DNA of 64,000 nt from Phyllobacterium bourgognense (GCF_003337575.1 NZ_QPJM01000008.1:62001-126000); one strand, 5' to 3'; shown: positions 7,662-17,537, numbered from the stretch's first letter. Numbers and translations: made by a program. The notes: generated by a model not told the origin, from the sequence alone.

Positions 7662-8411
7662 TCAAAAGTTCCTCAGATACATTCCTGCCTCATTGGTGAA
7701 AAAACGCATCAGGTCGGACATGCTGAAATAGAGTAGCATCAACCCGCCGGCGAGGACGAAGGGCAACGAAATGAAATAAACGGGAATCGATGGCGTGAGC
7801 TTGTTGATCAGGCCCACCGCTATATTGACCACGACGGCGAAGACGATAAAGGGAGCAGCGATGCGTATGGTGCTCATGAACGCCTTGGACAAAGTGTCGG
7901 TCAGGTTGACCATCGCCGTTGCCGGTTGGAAGATGCCGTCCACCGGGATCGTCGAATAGGATGAAAGCAGCGCACGCAACACCTCCAGATGCAGGTCTGA
8001 TACGAAGAACAGACACAGCGCGGAAAGCGTGATCAGGCTTGCAATGGCTGCCTGTGGTTCGTCCGATTCAATGGCGCGCTCTGGTGCGCCGGAATATCCG
8101 GTCGCCATCGCCATGGCATTTGCCATGAATTGCAGCGCCCAAAAGTAGAGGCGCGACAAAATGCCGATGAAGGCGCCAACGATCGCTTCGATGACGATGA
8201 TCCGCATCAGCATCAAAGGGGCCGCCTTTGCCGCTGGAGTGACCTGCGGCAGCACCAGCGGCACGACCATGAGAGAGCATGCGAGTGCCAGGAAAAGGCG
8301 TATTTGCATGGGAATGCGTGGACTGGAAATGCCCGGCATGATCATCAGGCAGGCTCCTACACGGGCAAAAACAAGCAGGGCCGCAATGATGCTATCGCTC
8401 AGTGGCGGCAC
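7662..8411 (-). CDS. fliR: Flagellar biosynthesis protein FliR
   Basis: The product is a 249-residue, highly hydrophobic membrane protein with about six membrane segments and the FliR pattern (LLVFARVGACLMIMPG near the N-terminus). FliR forms the export gate core with FliP and FliQ. I chose the GTG at 8411, 10 nt after the flhA stop, because GTGAGG lies 8 nt upstream and the length fits the family. A longer in-frame start at 8474 would overlap flhA by 53 bp and add a non-conserved extension. Confidence 0.9.
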   Translation of the reverse strand: MPPLSDSIIAALLVFARVGACLMIMPGISSPRIPMQIRLFLALACSLMVVPLVLPQVTPAAKAAPLMLMRIIVIEAIVGAFIGILSRLYFWALQFMANAMAMATGYSGAPERAIESDEPQAAIASLITLSALCLFFVSDLHLEVLRALLSSYSTIPVDGIFQPATAMVNLTDTLSKAFMSTIRIAAPFIVFAVVVNIAVGLINKLTPSIPVYFISLPFVLAGGLMLLYFSMSDLMRFFTNEAGMYLRNF

Positions 8412-8421
8412 GTCTGGAGCC

Positions 8422-10512
8422 TCACGAAATAGTACCGAGGGAACGTACCTCCACGCCGCGTGCGATCTCGACATGGGACAGGACTGACAATGTCGCGAAC
8501 AGGCGCTCGATGATCATTCTGATGTAAGGCCGCGCTTCCGGCGAAGCAACGAGGACGAAGCGCTCGCCCCCATCAAGGTGCTTGCGGATCGCGACACTCG
8601 CTTCGTTACCGAATTGCTCCAGGAGACGCGGATCGATATCGAATTCCGTAATCTCGCCCTTGGCATCACGTTTGAGACTCTGGTGGAAAACCAAATCCCA
8701 ACGGTTGCCGAGACGCAAAACCGAAAGAACGCCATTGTCGGCAAGGTCGCCGCAAATTTGCTGTGCCATACGCATCCGCACATGTTCGACGATCATTTCC
8801 GAGCGGCGGATATGCGGTGCCACTTCCGCTATGGCTTCGAGGATGAGATTGAGGTTGCGGATCGACACCCGTTCCGTCAGCAGCAGCTTGAGAACCGCCT
8901 GCAGGCCGGAATAGGAGAGATGCGCCGGGCAGATATCGTCGAGCAGTTTGCGGTATTCGGGTCCAAGACGGTCGAGCAGTGCGCGCATGTCCTTGTAGGA
9001 AAGCAGCTGTGCCAGGTTGTTGCGGACGATCTCGCTGAGATGCGTCAGCAATACGGAGAGGTTATCGACCGTCATGTAGTTGTCGCGCTTGAGGTCGGCG
9101 GCAAAGATTTCCGGGACGGAATAGGCTTTCATACCGAACGCAGGCTCCCGCACCTCTTCGCCCGGCACATGCGGGGGTGGCCGATCGCCGGGAATAACCA
9201 GGATTTCACCGACCCGCAGCTCATGCGAAGCAACAACCGTCCCGTGGATCTTGATCCGGTATGTCTTGGGCGGCAGGAGAAAATCATCTGTAACTTTGAT
9301 TTCCGGGACGACAAAACCGTACTCGACCGCAAACTTCTTGCGCATCTTGTTGACGCGATGCGCAAGTTCAAGCTGCGATGCGAGCAGTCGTGCCGAGATT
9401 TGTTTGCCAAGACAGAGCTCGATCTGCGCCGTTTCAAGCGAAGCCCTGACAGAATCCCGGTCTTCCTGTTCCGCATGTTTCTGCTGCAGCGCGATTTCGG
9501 CCTGGGCAGCGGCTGCCACCCGGGCGAGCTTGCGCGGGACAGATACGCCAATCGCCACAAGTCCGGCTGCAAGCACGAAAAACGGAAAGGCAGGCAGCCC
9601 CGGCAAGATGCCGAGCACGAATAACAACAGGGCAGCGACGAACAGCGCTTTCGGATAAGCACCAAGCTGACCAAAGACGGCCTTGTCGGTTGAACCGCGC
9701 GTCCCGCCTTTTGAGACAAGAAGGCCGGCCGCAAGCGATACGATCAATGCCGGGATTTGGGTGACGAGACCATCGCCGACAGAGAGCTTTGTAAAGACAT
9801 CGGCAGCTTCGCCGACTTCCATGCCATGCCGCGTGACACCGATGATAATACCGCCGAAGATGTTGACGGCGGTAATGATGAGGCCGGCAATGGCATCACC
9901 CCGCACGAATTTTGAGGCACCGTCCATCGATCCGAAGAAGGCGCTTTCTTCTTCGAGTTCGCGCCGCCGGTGCTGCGCTTCCTTCTCGTCGATAAGGCCG
10001 GACGAAAGGTCCGCATCGATGGCCATCTGCTTGCCCGGAATGGCGTCGAGCGTAAAGCGCGCACCAACTTCGGCAATACGCGTGGCGCCCTTGGTGATGA
10101 CAAGAAAATTGACGATGATAAGGATGGCAAAGACCACAAGACCGATGACGAAATCACCGCCCATGACAAACTGCGAAAAACCATGGATGACCTGGCCGGC
10201 CGCGGCGTAACCCTCGTCGCCATGGGTCAGGATGACACGTGTCGTTGCAATATTGAGCGACAGGCGCATCATTGTCGCGATCAAAAGCACCGTGGGAAAG
10301 GCAGAAAAATCGAGGGGCCGCTGGATCCACAGCGATACCATCAGGATGAGCACGGAAAGGGCGATGGAGAATGCGAGACCAATATCGAGAACGATTGGTG
10401 AAACAGGCAGGAACAGCACTGTGAGAATGATGACGATGCCGAGAGCAAGGCCAACATCGCTGCCCGTCAGATAGCCCTTGTCGCCCAATCGTTTTACTGC
10501 GGCCTGCTGCAC
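8422..10512 (-). CDS. flhA: Flagellar biosynthesis protein FlhA
   Basis: The 696-residue protein has eight membrane segments in the first ~330 residues, including the conserved FHIPEP-type cytosolic loop region ([20 protein letters not shown]). A large cytosolic domain follows that docks substrate-chaperone complexes at the export gate. The start is a GTG at 10512, supported by an AGGAG ribosome-binding site 6 nt upstream. It heads a flhA-fliR-fliJ-like unit and is preceded by the conserved flagellar promoter element at 10545-10564. Confidence 0.97.
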   Translation of the reverse strand: MQQAAVKRLGDKGYLTGSDVGLALGIVIILTVLFLPVSPIVLDIGLAFSIALSVLILMVSLWIQRPLDFSAFPTVLLIATMMRLSLNIATTRVILTHGDEGYAAAGQVIHGFSQFVMGGDFVIGLVVFAILIIVNFLVITKGATRIAEVGARFTLDAIPGKQMAIDADLSSGLIDEKEAQHRRRELEEESAFFGSMDGASKFVRGDAIAGLIITAVNIFGGIIIGVTRHGMEVGEAADVFTKLSVGDGLVTQIPALIVSLAAGLLVSKGGTRGSTDKAVFGQLGAYPKALFVAALLLFVLGILPGLPAFPFFVLAAGLVAIGVSVPRKLARVAAAAQAEIALQQKHAEQEDRDSVRASLETAQIELCLGKQISARLLASQLELAHRVNKMRKKFAVEYGFVVPEIKVTDDFLLPPKTYRIKIHGTVVASHELRVGEILVIPGDRPPPHVPGEEVREPAFGMKAYSVPEIFAADLKRDNYMTVDNLSVLLTHLSEIVRNNLAQLLSYKDMRALLDRLGPEYRKLLDDICPAHLSYSGLQAVLKLLLTERVSIRNLNLILEAIAEVAPHIRRSEMIVEHVRMRMAQQICGDLADNGVLSVLRLGNRWDLVFHQSLKRDAKGEITEFDIDPRLLEQFGNEASVAIRKHLDGGERFVLVASPEARPYIRMIIERLFATLSVLSHVEIARGVEVRSLGTIS

Positions 10513-10544
10513 GGCATTCTCCTGTTGTCACGGGGACAATAGAT

Positions 10545-10564
10545 GCCGAAGCTTGTGCGAAGCC
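10545..10564 (-). promoter_or_regulatory. Conserved flagellar promoter element upstream of flhA
   Basis: Read towards flhA the core is CTTCGCACAAGCTTCG, which differs by one base from the copy before fliF. It is centred about 43 nt from the start codon, in the 74-bp gap between fliQ and flhA. It is a candidate FtcR site by inference. Confidence 0.55.
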
Positions 10565-10586
10565 AACGCGAACGTGGCGACGCGCG

Positions 10587-10853
10587 TCAGAAACCTTTCT
10601 CGATCCGGGAATACGCCAGCAGTGTCAGCGTGTTGATCTGTGAACCGACGAACGGAGCGGTCAATGCAAGAACCGCCAGGATGACGAGGATCTTGGGGAC
10701 GAAGGTAAGTGTGATTTCCTGTATTTGTGTCAGTGCCTGAAACAGCGCAATGCAGACCCCAGCCAGCATCGCGGCTCCGACTGCCGGACCAGACGCAACG
10801 ATTACCGTCCAGATCGCCTGATTGACGATATCGAGCGCATCTGCCTCATTCAT
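10587..10853 (-). CDS. fliQ: Flagellar biosynthesis protein FliQ
   Basis: The product is 88 residues long with two membrane segments (AIWTVIVASGPAVGAAMLAG and KILVILAVLALTAPFVG), the expected size and topology of FliQ, a small subunit of the FliPQR export gate. The ATG at 10853 overlaps the flgD stop by 8 bp, so it is the last gene of the flgE-flgK-flgL-flaF-flbT-flgD-fliQ series. A longer in-frame extension inside flgD is not conserved-looking. Confidence 0.93.
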   Translation of the reverse strand: MNEADALDIVNQAIWTVIVASGPAVGAAMLAGVCIALFQALTQIQEITLTFVPKILVILAVLALTAPFVGSQINTLTLLAYSRIEKGF

Positions 10854-11253
10854 TGCCGGCCGAAATGACGATGCCGGCAGTGATTGGAAGCTGGGCACCA
10901 CCGACGAGTGTTGCGATCATGCCGTCACTGTAGATGCGCACGGACTCGACAACGCCGCTGACCTTACCGTCAGCACTCGTGACGGTGCGACCGATGATGC
11001 CATCGGCCTGTGATAGGGATGAACTCGCAAGCAACTGGTCGAGTTTGGTATTGGTCTGAACCGCTTGTTCAACGCTCGAAAACTGTGCGAGCTGAGAGAT
11101 TTGCTGTGTTGCGTCCATCGGCTCGGTCGGATCCTGATTTTTCATCTCCGCCACAAGCAATTTCAGAAACGCCTGATAGTCGACGCCGGGTCCGGTAGCC
11201 TTGGACGTATCTGTCGTATCGGCCTGTGTTCCTACGGGAGGGATGGTGGTCAT
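10846..11253 (-). CDS. flgD: Flagellar hook assembly scaffold FlgD
   Basis: The 135-residue product carries the FlgD N-terminal motif YQAFLKLLVAEMKNQDPTEP followed by QISQLAQFSSVEQ. This part caps the growing hook. It is shorter than enteric FlgD (about 230 residues) because most of the C-terminal FLG domain is missing, a form common in rhizobial relatives. The ATG at 11253 overlaps the flbT stop by 4 bp. The in-frame open region upstream to 11388 lies inside flbT and is not part of the gene. Confidence 0.93.
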   Translation of the reverse strand: MTTIPPVGTQADTTDTSKATGPGVDYQAFLKLLVAEMKNQDPTEPMDATQQISQLAQFSSVEQAVQTNTKLDQLLASSSLSQADGIIGRTVTSADGKVSGVVESVRIYSDGMIATLVGGAQLPITAGIVISAGNE

Positions 11254-11696
11254 GGGTTTGCCTCCGGCCTGACGGCCCTGTCTGTTTGAGAGGAAATGGT
11301 TTGTTCTACTGGGCCGAAAAGAATTTGTGCTTCCAGCGCGTAGAGCAATCTGATGGATTTCAGGGCGTCGAACACACGTTCGTTGCACACCATCTCGTCA
11401 ATCAGCTTCAATTCTTTCAGCATCTGCCGGTTTTCGAAGGTTGCGAGGAGCGACGCCAGCATACGCTTGAATGTGCGGTTTGCCTCCTCCTTCACAGCAG
11501 GATTGATGAGCATGATCTGTGCGGCGAAATAGAGCTGTCGTAGAGGCGTTGTCGTCTGATCCGCCTGAATGACGTGGCTTTCGAGAAGAAAACTGACATC
11601 GTTCATGAATTCGATGGAGACCTTGCGGTCAACGCGCAAGACTGCCCCGTTCACGTAGACTTTCTCACCGGCACGTAATGAGAGTTTCATGGTCAA
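11250..11696 (-). CDS. flbT: Flagellin synthesis repressor FlbT
   Basis: The 148-residue product begins with the FlbT signature (LRAGEKVYVNGAVLRVDRKV) and continues with FLLESHVIQADQTTTPLRQL. FlbT is a small cytosolic post-transcriptional regulator that acts on flagellin mRNA or secretion in alphaproteobacteria. It overlaps flaF and flgD by 4 bp each and is translationally coupled to both. Confidence 0.95.
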   Translation of the reverse strand: MTMKLSLRAGEKVYVNGAVLRVDRKVSIEFMNDVSFLLESHVIQADQTTTPLRQLYFAAQIMLINPAVKEEANRTFKRMLASLLATFENRQMLKELKLIDEMVCNERVFDALKSIRLLYALEAQILFGPVEQTISSQTDRAVRPEANP

Positions 11697-12037
11697 AGCC
11701 CGTCGCGAATGGTCTTGGTAATATCAATAATGCTGTCGTAGTCGCGTGAGGTCTCCTGCCTGATGGCTTCCAGTTGCCTCAGAATGAACAGACCGATCGA
11801 AATCAGTGATGCCCGCAATTGCGGCGGCAATCCATTGGCGGGACTGCCGAGATCTTCGATCACAATCATCCACAGACGCGACGTAAAATACACGGCTTCG
11901 ACGCCCTTAGAAGCATAGCCGCTCTCATCGCGAGCGGCTTCCAGCATCACGATCGACTGATCGAACAAGGACCGTTCCCGCTCCCTGGCTTCGTCAGCAC
12001 CGTCGTTCATGATGTCGTCGTATCGGGCCTGGTACAT
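11693..12037 (-). CDS. flaF: Flagellar biosynthesis regulator FlaF
   Basis: The 114-residue helical product matches FlaF in size and in motifs such as DQSIVMLEAARD, the RLWMIVIEDL core and the tail IIDITKTIRDGL. FlaF works with FlbT to balance flagellin synthesis and export. Start ATG at 12037. It overlaps flbT by 4 bp and lies 45 nt after flgL. Confidence 0.93.
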   Translation of the reverse strand: MYQARYDDIMNDGADEARERERSLFDQSIVMLEAARDESGYASKGVEAVYFTSRLWMIVIEDLGSPANGLPPQLRASLISIGLFILRQLEAIRQETSRDYDSIIDITKTIRDGL

Positions 12038-12082
12038 GCGCTTTTCCGGTTTTTAACGAACGCGGCTGTCGCGTTCGTTGAT

Positions 12083-13132
12083 TTACTTCAGGTAATTGAG
12101 CAGGCTCAGGCTCTGGATCTTCACGGTCAAGGCATAGGACGCATCGATCTGGGTCCGCAAAGCCTCCACCCGGTTGGCGGCCTCAAACGGGTCCACCGCC
12201 TCCAGATCGAGAACCGAGCTATTGAGAACATTGATCTGTACGGTCAGCCGGTCGGTCGCGTCCTTTGTCCGGGCTTGGGCATTGCCCAGGAAGGACTGAG
12301 CACCTGCCAGTGAAGTAGAGTTCTGGTTGGTCGTCTCCGCCACCTTGTCGATTACCGTATCGAACGCTGCCTGATTGAGCCCGATATCACCGAGTTCCGC
12401 CATCATCGTGTAGCTCATGGCGAGCTGACGGAACCCAGAATTATTGGCGCTAACCGACGTCTCCGCCAGCTCGGTCGGCGCAATCCGGCTCTTGACGAGC
12501 GTGTCTGACGCCGAAGACCAGTTGGCCGACCAGGACGCGGAATCGAATTCGGCCGCGAGCGACGTGTCCAGATAAGTTTTCATGGCTGCCGCGGTTATGT
12601 TTGCCACCTGCGGGTCAGTCGTCGGGAAGCCGAAATAATCCTGAAACGACTGCAACACGGCGGCCCTTGCGGGATCGCCGGCGGAGCCGTAGTCACCCAG
12701 CGGCTTTACGTCCGTGTTCTCTCCCGCGAAAATATACTCGCCGTTGTAGCTGGTGTTGATCAGGTCGGTGGCGGTCTGCAACAGACCCTTCGCCTTGTCG
12801 ACGATGATCGAACGGCCCTCGCTTGCTCCGCGCATCGCCGTTACATTACCGAGAAAATCCTGCGATCCCTTGATGACATTGCTCAAGGCATCTTGAGAAG
12901 CTTTCATTCGTTCAGAGATCAGCCCATTGGTCTGGGTCAGAACTGTCAGCCGATCGTGCTCTTTGCGCAGGGAAATCGACTGGCCGGTGCGGCTGCCAAG
13001 CGTAAGCCCTTTGTCGAAAACAAAACCCGTCGTTGCTTCCTGATTTGCCTTGACCAGTTCTGCCTGGGCCCTGGCGATAATGTTACGTGTCGAGTTGGAT
13101 AGCATATAGGATGAAACCGACTGGGTCTTCAT
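12083..13132 (-). CDS. flgL: Hook-filament junction protein FlgL
   Basis: The 349-residue product has a flagellin-like N-terminal helical region (SSYMLSNSTRNIIARAQAEL) and a C-terminal coiled-coil region ending in ASYALTKIQ-type sequence (SYALTVKIQSLSLLNYLK), as in FlgL/HAP3. It is exported and joins the hook to the filament. Its ATG lies 2 nt after the flgK stop, in the usual flgK-flgL order. Confidence 0.93.
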   Translation of the reverse strand: MKTQSVSSYMLSNSTRNIIARAQAELVKANQEATTGFVFDKGLTLGSRTGQSISLRKEHDRLTVLTQTNGLISERMKASQDALSNVIKGSQDFLGNVTAMRGASEGRSIIVDKAKGLLQTATDLINTSYNGEYIFAGENTDVKPLGDYGSAGDPARAAVLQSFQDYFGFPTTDPQVANITAAAMKTYLDTSLAAEFDSASWSANWSSASDTLVKSRIAPTELAETSVSANNSGFRQLAMSYTMMAELGDIGLNQAAFDTVIDKVAETTNQNSTSLAGAQSFLGNAQARTKDATDRLTVQINVLNSSVLDLEAVDPFEAANRVEALRTQIDASYALTVKIQSLSLLNYLK

Positions 13133-13134
13133 AT

Positions 13135-14601
13135 CTATCTCACCGCCTGAAAGAGTTCGTTCAACATGGCGTCAACGGCGGAGATGATTTGCGCCGATGC
13201 CTTGTAGGAATGTTCAAGATCAAGCATCGACGCCATCTCCGTGTCGATATTCACACCGCTGCTATTGGAAATTGCGTCTTCGGCGCGCGATGCCAGAACG
13301 GTGTTGTACTCATTCGTCTGGGTTACGGATTTGCGCTTGGTCTCAAGCGAACTGATCGTGGCCGCAGAAAAATCAAGGAGACTTTTCCCATCGCCGGCGG
13401 CCGCGTCCGGATCGTAGTTGCGAGGCGCCGAGATAGCACCGATAAGACCCTGGAGCCGCGCCGAAAACCCTGACGAGCCATCCGGATTCTGTACATAATC
13501 TGCTCCGGCCGCCCCGCCATCTCGCAAAAGTGCGGGATTGCCGCCTTCCGTCAGGATGAAGGCGGCGTGAACCTTGATTGTGCCGGCAATGCCCGAAAGA
13601 ATCGCCGCGTCCGCCGGCATTGTCGGTGCACCTGAATAGGTGAACAGGCCCGGAACCGTCGGTAGCGTCGCTGGTGTATTCTGGTCTTTTTCCGCGAACA
13701 TGCTGACGAGGCTGCGCGCTATCTCGTCGAGCTGGTTTTGATAGGCCGGCGCCGTGTCGTCGCGCAATTGCAACAAACCACTGAGGCGGCCAGTGCCATA
13801 GGGCTGCTGAAATGTTCCATGCGACAGCGGGACCCCATCGACATAGACATCGTTGCCGCCTGTACCGGCGCTGAATGCGCTGGTCGGTGTGAAGCTGACC
13901 GTTCGTGGGGAGCCTTCGAAAAGGGTTACGCCGGATTCGGCAAACACCACCATGTCATTATCGCCGCGGACCAGCGTCGTGATGCCGATCTCGCCTGACA
14001 TCTGCTTCAGCAGGCCATCGCGCTGGTCGAGATAATCCGAGACGTCTGTGCCGGAACGCGTGCCATTGATGATCCGGTTGTTGACGGTCTCGAACTGCGA
14101 CAGCAGCAAATTCAGATTCTTGACCGAATCGCCGATGTCGTTGTCGGCATCCTGGCGCAGCTTCTGCGTTTCTTCCGTGCCCTTGTTCAGCGCATTGGCG
14201 AGCTCCGTCGCCTTGGTGACGGTGGATTCGCCAACGGAAGTGTTGCCGGGCTGCGAGGCGTAGAGCTGCAATGAATCGCGCAAGTCTCCGAGGAGCGAAC
14301 TTGGTGATCCCGATGCATCATCAGCCGAATAAATCCCGGACAGCCGGTCGAGACCGGCCTGCAACGTGTTGGACGCGTTATACTGGCTGTTGCTTTCAAT
14401 AAACTTGGACAGGAGCGCGGAGTCGGCGGAGCGGGTCATGGAAAGATAGGTCGATCCGTTTGGTCCGCTCACGACGGAACCAATACGCCGCGTAAAATCA
14501 GGATCGTTGGCGCCCGCAATGTTGCGGGAGACCAGCGCTGTCTGTTTCGATACGGTATTGAGAGCACTCTGAGCAGTAAGGAGCGCCGAAGTTAGTGACA
14601 T
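13135..14601 (-). CDS. flgK: Hook-associated protein 1, FlgK
   Basis: The 488-residue product begins with the rod/hook N-terminal motif (SALLTAQSALNTVSKQTALV, then SRNIAGANDPDFTRR). It ends with the matching C-terminal helix (SGVNIDTEMASMLDLEHSYK, then ISAVDAMLNELFQ). FlgK sits between the hook and FlgL outside the cell. It lies 31 nt downstream of flgE with no separate conserved element, so it is probably read from the flgE promoter. Confidence 0.95.
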   Translation of the reverse strand: MSLTSALLTAQSALNTVSKQTALVSRNIAGANDPDFTRRIGSVVSGPNGSTYLSMTRSADSALLSKFIESNSQYNASNTLQAGLDRLSGIYSADDASGSPSSLLGDLRDSLQLYASQPGNTSVGESTVTKATELANALNKGTEETQKLRQDADNDIGDSVKNLNLLLSQFETVNNRIINGTRSGTDVSDYLDQRDGLLKQMSGEIGITTLVRGDNDMVVFAESGVTLFEGSPRTVSFTPTSAFSAGTGGNDVYVDGVPLSHGTFQQPYGTGRLSGLLQLRDDTAPAYQNQLDEIARSLVSMFAEKDQNTPATLPTVPGLFTYSGAPTMPADAAILSGIAGTIKVHAAFILTEGGNPALLRDGGAAGADYVQNPDGSSGFSARLQGLIGAISAPRNYDPDAAAGDGKSLLDFSAATISSLETKRKSVTQTNEYNTVLASRAEDAISNSSGVNIDTEMASMLDLEHSYKASAQIISAVDAMLNELFQAVR

Positions 14602-14632
14602 GCCCTGTGTCCATTCGCCATTAGAAGTTCAG

Positions 14633-15895
14633 CTATCTTTTCAGATTGACCAGCACATCCATCAAATCCGCACCGGTCTGAAAGACCTTCGAATTTGCCG
14701 TGTAGCTTCTCTGGGATTCGATCATTTCCGTCAGTTCCTGCGCGATGTCGGCATTTGATTCCTCCAGCGCCCCGGATGTCAGCGTGCCAAAGCTGCCACT
14801 ACCGGCAAAGCCAAGCTGGACGTCGCCGGATTCTGCGCTCGGGGAGAACACGTTGCCTGTCATGACAAGCAGGTTGTCAGGACTTGGAACGTCGGCCAGC
14901 GCGATCTGATAGATGGCCCGTTTCGCACCGTTCTTGTAGATGGCGGTTACGGTGCCATCGTCGGCGATGCTGACATTTTCTATCGGGCTTGGCGTGTTGC
15001 CGTCGATCTTTACCTCGATAGGCGTGTAGTCACCTGCCAGCTGTTTGGTGGCGGAAAAGTCGATTTCCAGCGCCTGTCCGTTTGGCACTGGGATCGAGAT
15101 CGACTTGTCCGCAGACGTGAGCTTGCCGGTGACGGCATCGAACGTATAATTTTCCGTAGTCAACGGCGCGGCAGGAGCATAGGGAAATCCACCAGCAGCC
15201 GATGCATTGGCGTGATTATAGGCGGCAACTTCCCAGCTATTGTTTGCGGTCTTGGTGAAGTAGAGATCGACGACGACGACGTTACCGAGATTGTCGAATG
15301 TCTGTACGGATGTCTTGGCGGTATATTGAGCCGACGCCGTGGCATTTGTTGGCGGCCGGTCAGCTGCGGCAATGATCGAAGCGCCCGCCGGGAGATTGGC
15401 CGTAAAGATACCTGTCTTGCTCGGATCCGCGATCAGGTCGTTCTGGGCGATATTGACCTTTTCGAGCCCCTGAAAGCCATTGGCAACCGGATTGACGTTG
15501 CCGTTGACCACGGGATAACCCATCAGATAGTAGCCGGCTGAATTGACGAGATTACCTTGCGCATCAGGCACGAATGAACCGGCGCGCGTCAGATATGGGG
15601 TGTCATCCGCGTTGCCGACAATGAAAAAGCCATTGCCTTTCAGCGCCAGGTCGGTCGACGAAGTCGTGAAGCGCTGCGAACCGTCATCCGAGATATGGTG
15701 GCGGATGACCGTTTCGACACCACCGGAATTATAAGCCCCCCCAGAACTTGGCAACACGAGCGATGCGAACTGCGTACTGGCGCGCTTGTAACCGGTCGTG
15801 CTGGAGTTGGCGATGTTGTCCGCCACGGTTGACAGCCTGTTTGCCTGGGCATTCATGCCCGACACACCGGTTCGCATCATTCCATAGAGGCTCAT
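14633..15895 (-). CDS. flgE: Flagellar hook protein FlgE
   Basis: The 420-residue product carries the hook/rod N-terminal motif (GMNAQANRLSTVADNIANSS) and the C-terminal motif (EMIESQRSYTANSKVFQTGA), with a central hook domain (GNGFFIVGN). FlgE polymerises into the flexible hook. The ATG at 15895 has an AAGGAG ribosome-binding site 6 nt upstream, and the conserved flagellar promoter element lies ~52 nt before it. It is the first gene of the flgE-K-L-flaF-flbT-flgD-fliQ unit. Confidence 0.97.
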   Translation of the reverse strand: MSLYGMMRTGVSGMNAQANRLSTVADNIANSSTTGYKRASTQFASLVLPSSGGAYNSGGVETVIRHHISDDGSQRFTTSSTDLALKGNGFFIVGNADDTPYLTRAGSFVPDAQGNLVNSAGYYLMGYPVVNGNVNPVANGFQGLEKVNIAQNDLIADPSKTGIFTANLPAGASIIAAADRPPTNATASAQYTAKTSVQTFDNLGNVVVVDLYFTKTANNSWEVAAYNHANASAAGGFPYAPAAPLTTENYTFDAVTGKLTSADKSISIPVPNGQALEIDFSATKQLAGDYTPIEVKIDGNTPSPIENVSIADDGTVTAIYKNGAKRAIYQIALADVPSPDNLLVMTGNVFSPSAESGDVQLGFAGSGSFGTLTSGALEESNADIAQELTEMIESQRSYTANSKVFQTGADLMDVLVNLKR

Positions 15896-15936
15896 TTCCG
15901 TCTCCTTGCACCGTGATTCCGTTCAAAATCGTTAGC

Positions 15937-15957
15937 GCGCAATACTTGCGCGAAGCT
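15937..15957 (-). promoter_or_regulatory. Conserved flagellar promoter element upstream of flgE
   Basis: Read towards flgE the core is CTTCGCGCAAGTATTG, centred about 52 nt from the start codon. The first 12 bases are identical to the copy before fliF. It is a candidate FtcR site by inference. Confidence 0.55.
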
Positions 15958-16034
15958 GACGTTCAGATGGTGTCACCGGGGAATAGTTGAATTTCAATTT
16001 TGACCGCGCCGGCGGTCTAAATTGTTCTGGCAGG

Positions 16035-16706
16035 TCAGTCCAGATTGATGCAGTAACCGAGAAAGCGCTTGGAATCGACCGGATCATAACCAAGTTGCTC
16101 ACGCAGCTTCTTGCGCAGTTTGCTGATGTGACTCTCAACGACACTTTCCTCGACATCGCTGTCGAAAATGCCGTAGATCGCGCTGAATATCTGTGCCTTG
16201 TTCAGGCGGCGCCCGCGATTGGCAATCAGATATTCCAGTATGCGCCGTTCGCGCCGCGGCAGCGAAAAATCAAGCCCGTTCACCTGTGGATCGCGGCCAT
16301 CGGAAAATACCCGGATCGGACCTACCTGCGTTCCCGCATCGCCATTGCCATAGCGGCGGCGAATGGCATTGATTCGCGCCAGGATCTCTCGCACATGCAT
16401 CGGCTTGCGAACCACATCGTCGACACCCGCCTGGAAAAGTTCCAGCGTATGTTCCAATGACTGTGTCTCATTGACAGCGATGACCGGCGCCGAACAGCGC
16501 TCGCGAATTTTTTGTGGAAACTGGCTACGATTGACACATTCTCCTATGAGAAATGCCTCGACCGCCATAATGTCGTTTTTCTGGACGGTGGCAACCCAAT
16601 CGCCGAAATCGTCCGGAGTAAACCCTGTTGTTGTTATGCCCTCGCGGGCGAACCACGCCGAATACCCACTCGTCACCAGACTTCGTTCGTCGACGACTAC
16701 AATCAC
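16035..16706 (-). CDS. ftcR: Flagellar transcriptional regulator FtcR (OmpR-type)
   Basis: The 223-residue product has an N-terminal receiver-like domain ([39 protein letters not shown]) and a C-terminal winged-helix DNA-binding domain ([50 protein letters not shown]). From memory it matches Brucella FtcR, the flagellar master regulator that activates fliF, over nearly its whole length. The start is the GTG at 16706, with GGAAGG 7 nt upstream and the N-terminus aligning with FtcR. An in-frame GTG at 16748 adds residues that do not fit. It lies between flgE and the transglycosylase gene with its own AT-rich upstream region. Confidence 0.93.
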   Translation of the reverse strand: MIVVVDERSLVTSGYSAWFAREGITTTGFTPDDFGDWVATVQKNDIMAVEAFLIGECVNRSQFPQKIRERCSAPVIAVNETQSLEHTLELFQAGVDDVVRKPMHVREILARINAIRRRYGNGDAGTQVGPIRVFSDGRDPQVNGLDFSLPRRERRILEYLIANRGRRLNKAQIFSAIYGIFDSDVEESVVESHISKLRKKLREQLGYDPVDSKRFLGYCINLD

Positions 16707-16780
16707 TGCCCCACCTTCCGAATCATTTATTTTTGCCCCAAGCAACACACAACTAGCGGGGTCCGCGACTCGGCGACAAT

Positions 16781-16810
16781 TCCCAATATATTGTACCTAA
16801 CTTATTGGGA
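16781..16810. promoter_or_regulatory. Perfect 8-bp inverted repeat in the ftcR upstream region
   Basis: TCCCAATA (16781-16788) and TATTGGGA (16803-16810) form a perfect inverted repeat with a 14-bp spacer. It lies about 75-105 nt upstream of the ftcR start in an AT-rich gap. It could be a regulator-binding site or part of a message hairpin. No T-run follows, so a terminator is unlikely. Confidence 0.4.
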
Positions 16811-16946
16811 GTTCTAATTAATTCGATGTAGGGGAATTCTTGGGGAGGTTGGCATGTCCTGCACGGGCAGGATCAATACTATTTCGACCTTTACAAAATA
16901 TAAGCACGACGACAAATTCACGTTTTATTACCAAGTATTAACACGA

Positions 16947-17537
16947 TCACTTATCGCAAAACATTCGCGCCTTCGGCGTCCAGTTTCCGAAACCGGTAGC
17001 CACCATATTTTCCATTACTCGGCAAACATATTGCTTCTGGGCCGGGTCGTTATCGGGTCCCGCGTGATAGCGCGCAACCGCCATAGTCCAGCCGCCTTCA
17101 CGTGTTCTGAGCTCTTTTAGAAATCGCGCGGCGTAATCCACGTTGGTGGCAGGGTCTAACATTGCCGCGACAGACGGGAACTTGCTGGCGTGAAAATAGT
17201 GATTGATCTGCATGCATCCGATGTCGACGAGTTTCGCTCCGCGCGAATGCGCCTCGTTGAATTTGGCCATGGCAGCTGCTGCTGACGGCATAAATACTGC
17301 TTTACCTTCTATATTCATTGCGTAGGGTTGGAGCGAGTCCTTGTGCCCCGTTTCAGTCAAACCTACCGCGTAGAGAATTCCCACCGGAATATCGTACTTC
17401 GTCGAGGCACGGTGCATTTGCCGCTCGCAAAGGTTCTCCGCCGAGGCAGTCTGCGACGCGAGAAAGAGGCTAAACAACCAACCCGCGTGAAAGGCCATAC
17501 TCAGTACCCGGATCAGTTGCCTTTTCCACGCGCTCAT
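16947..17537 (-). CDS. Flagellum-associated lytic transglycosylase (SLT domain)
   Basis: The 196-residue product has a signal peptide (basic start SAWKRQLIR, hydrophobic core, cleavage near QTASA-EN) and a compact SLT domain. The catalytic glutamate is in GILYAVGLTETGHKD, and the IGCMQIN and VARYHAGPD motifs follow. The enzyme cuts peptidoglycan in the periplasm to let the rod through, which compensates for the missing muramidase of FlgJ. I chose the ATG at 17537, which overlaps fliK by 68 bp. The ATG at 17498 would leave a signal peptide without a basic N-terminus. It is the last gene of the fliF-fliH-motB-motC-fliK unit. Confidence 0.85.
   Translation of the reverse strand: MSAWKRQLIRVLSMAFHAGWLFSLFLASQTASAENLCERQMHRASTKYDIPVGILYAVGLTETGHKDSLQPYAMNIEGKAVFMPSAAAAMAKFNEAHSRGAKLVDIGCMQINHYFHASKFPSVAAMLDPATNVDYAARFLKELRTREGGWTMAVARYHAGPDNDPAQKQYVCRVMENMVATGFGNWTPKARMFCDK

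Noticed and set aside
8578-9624. 348-codon open frame on the plus strand opposite flhA
   Set aside because: flhA is unmistakable in this interval and the antisense product shows no recognisable motif or ribosome-binding site.
16002-16017. Inverted repeat GACCGC/GCGGTC after ftcR considered as a terminator
   Set aside because: The stem is only 6 bp and is followed by an A-rich rather than T-rich stretch in the direction of transcription.
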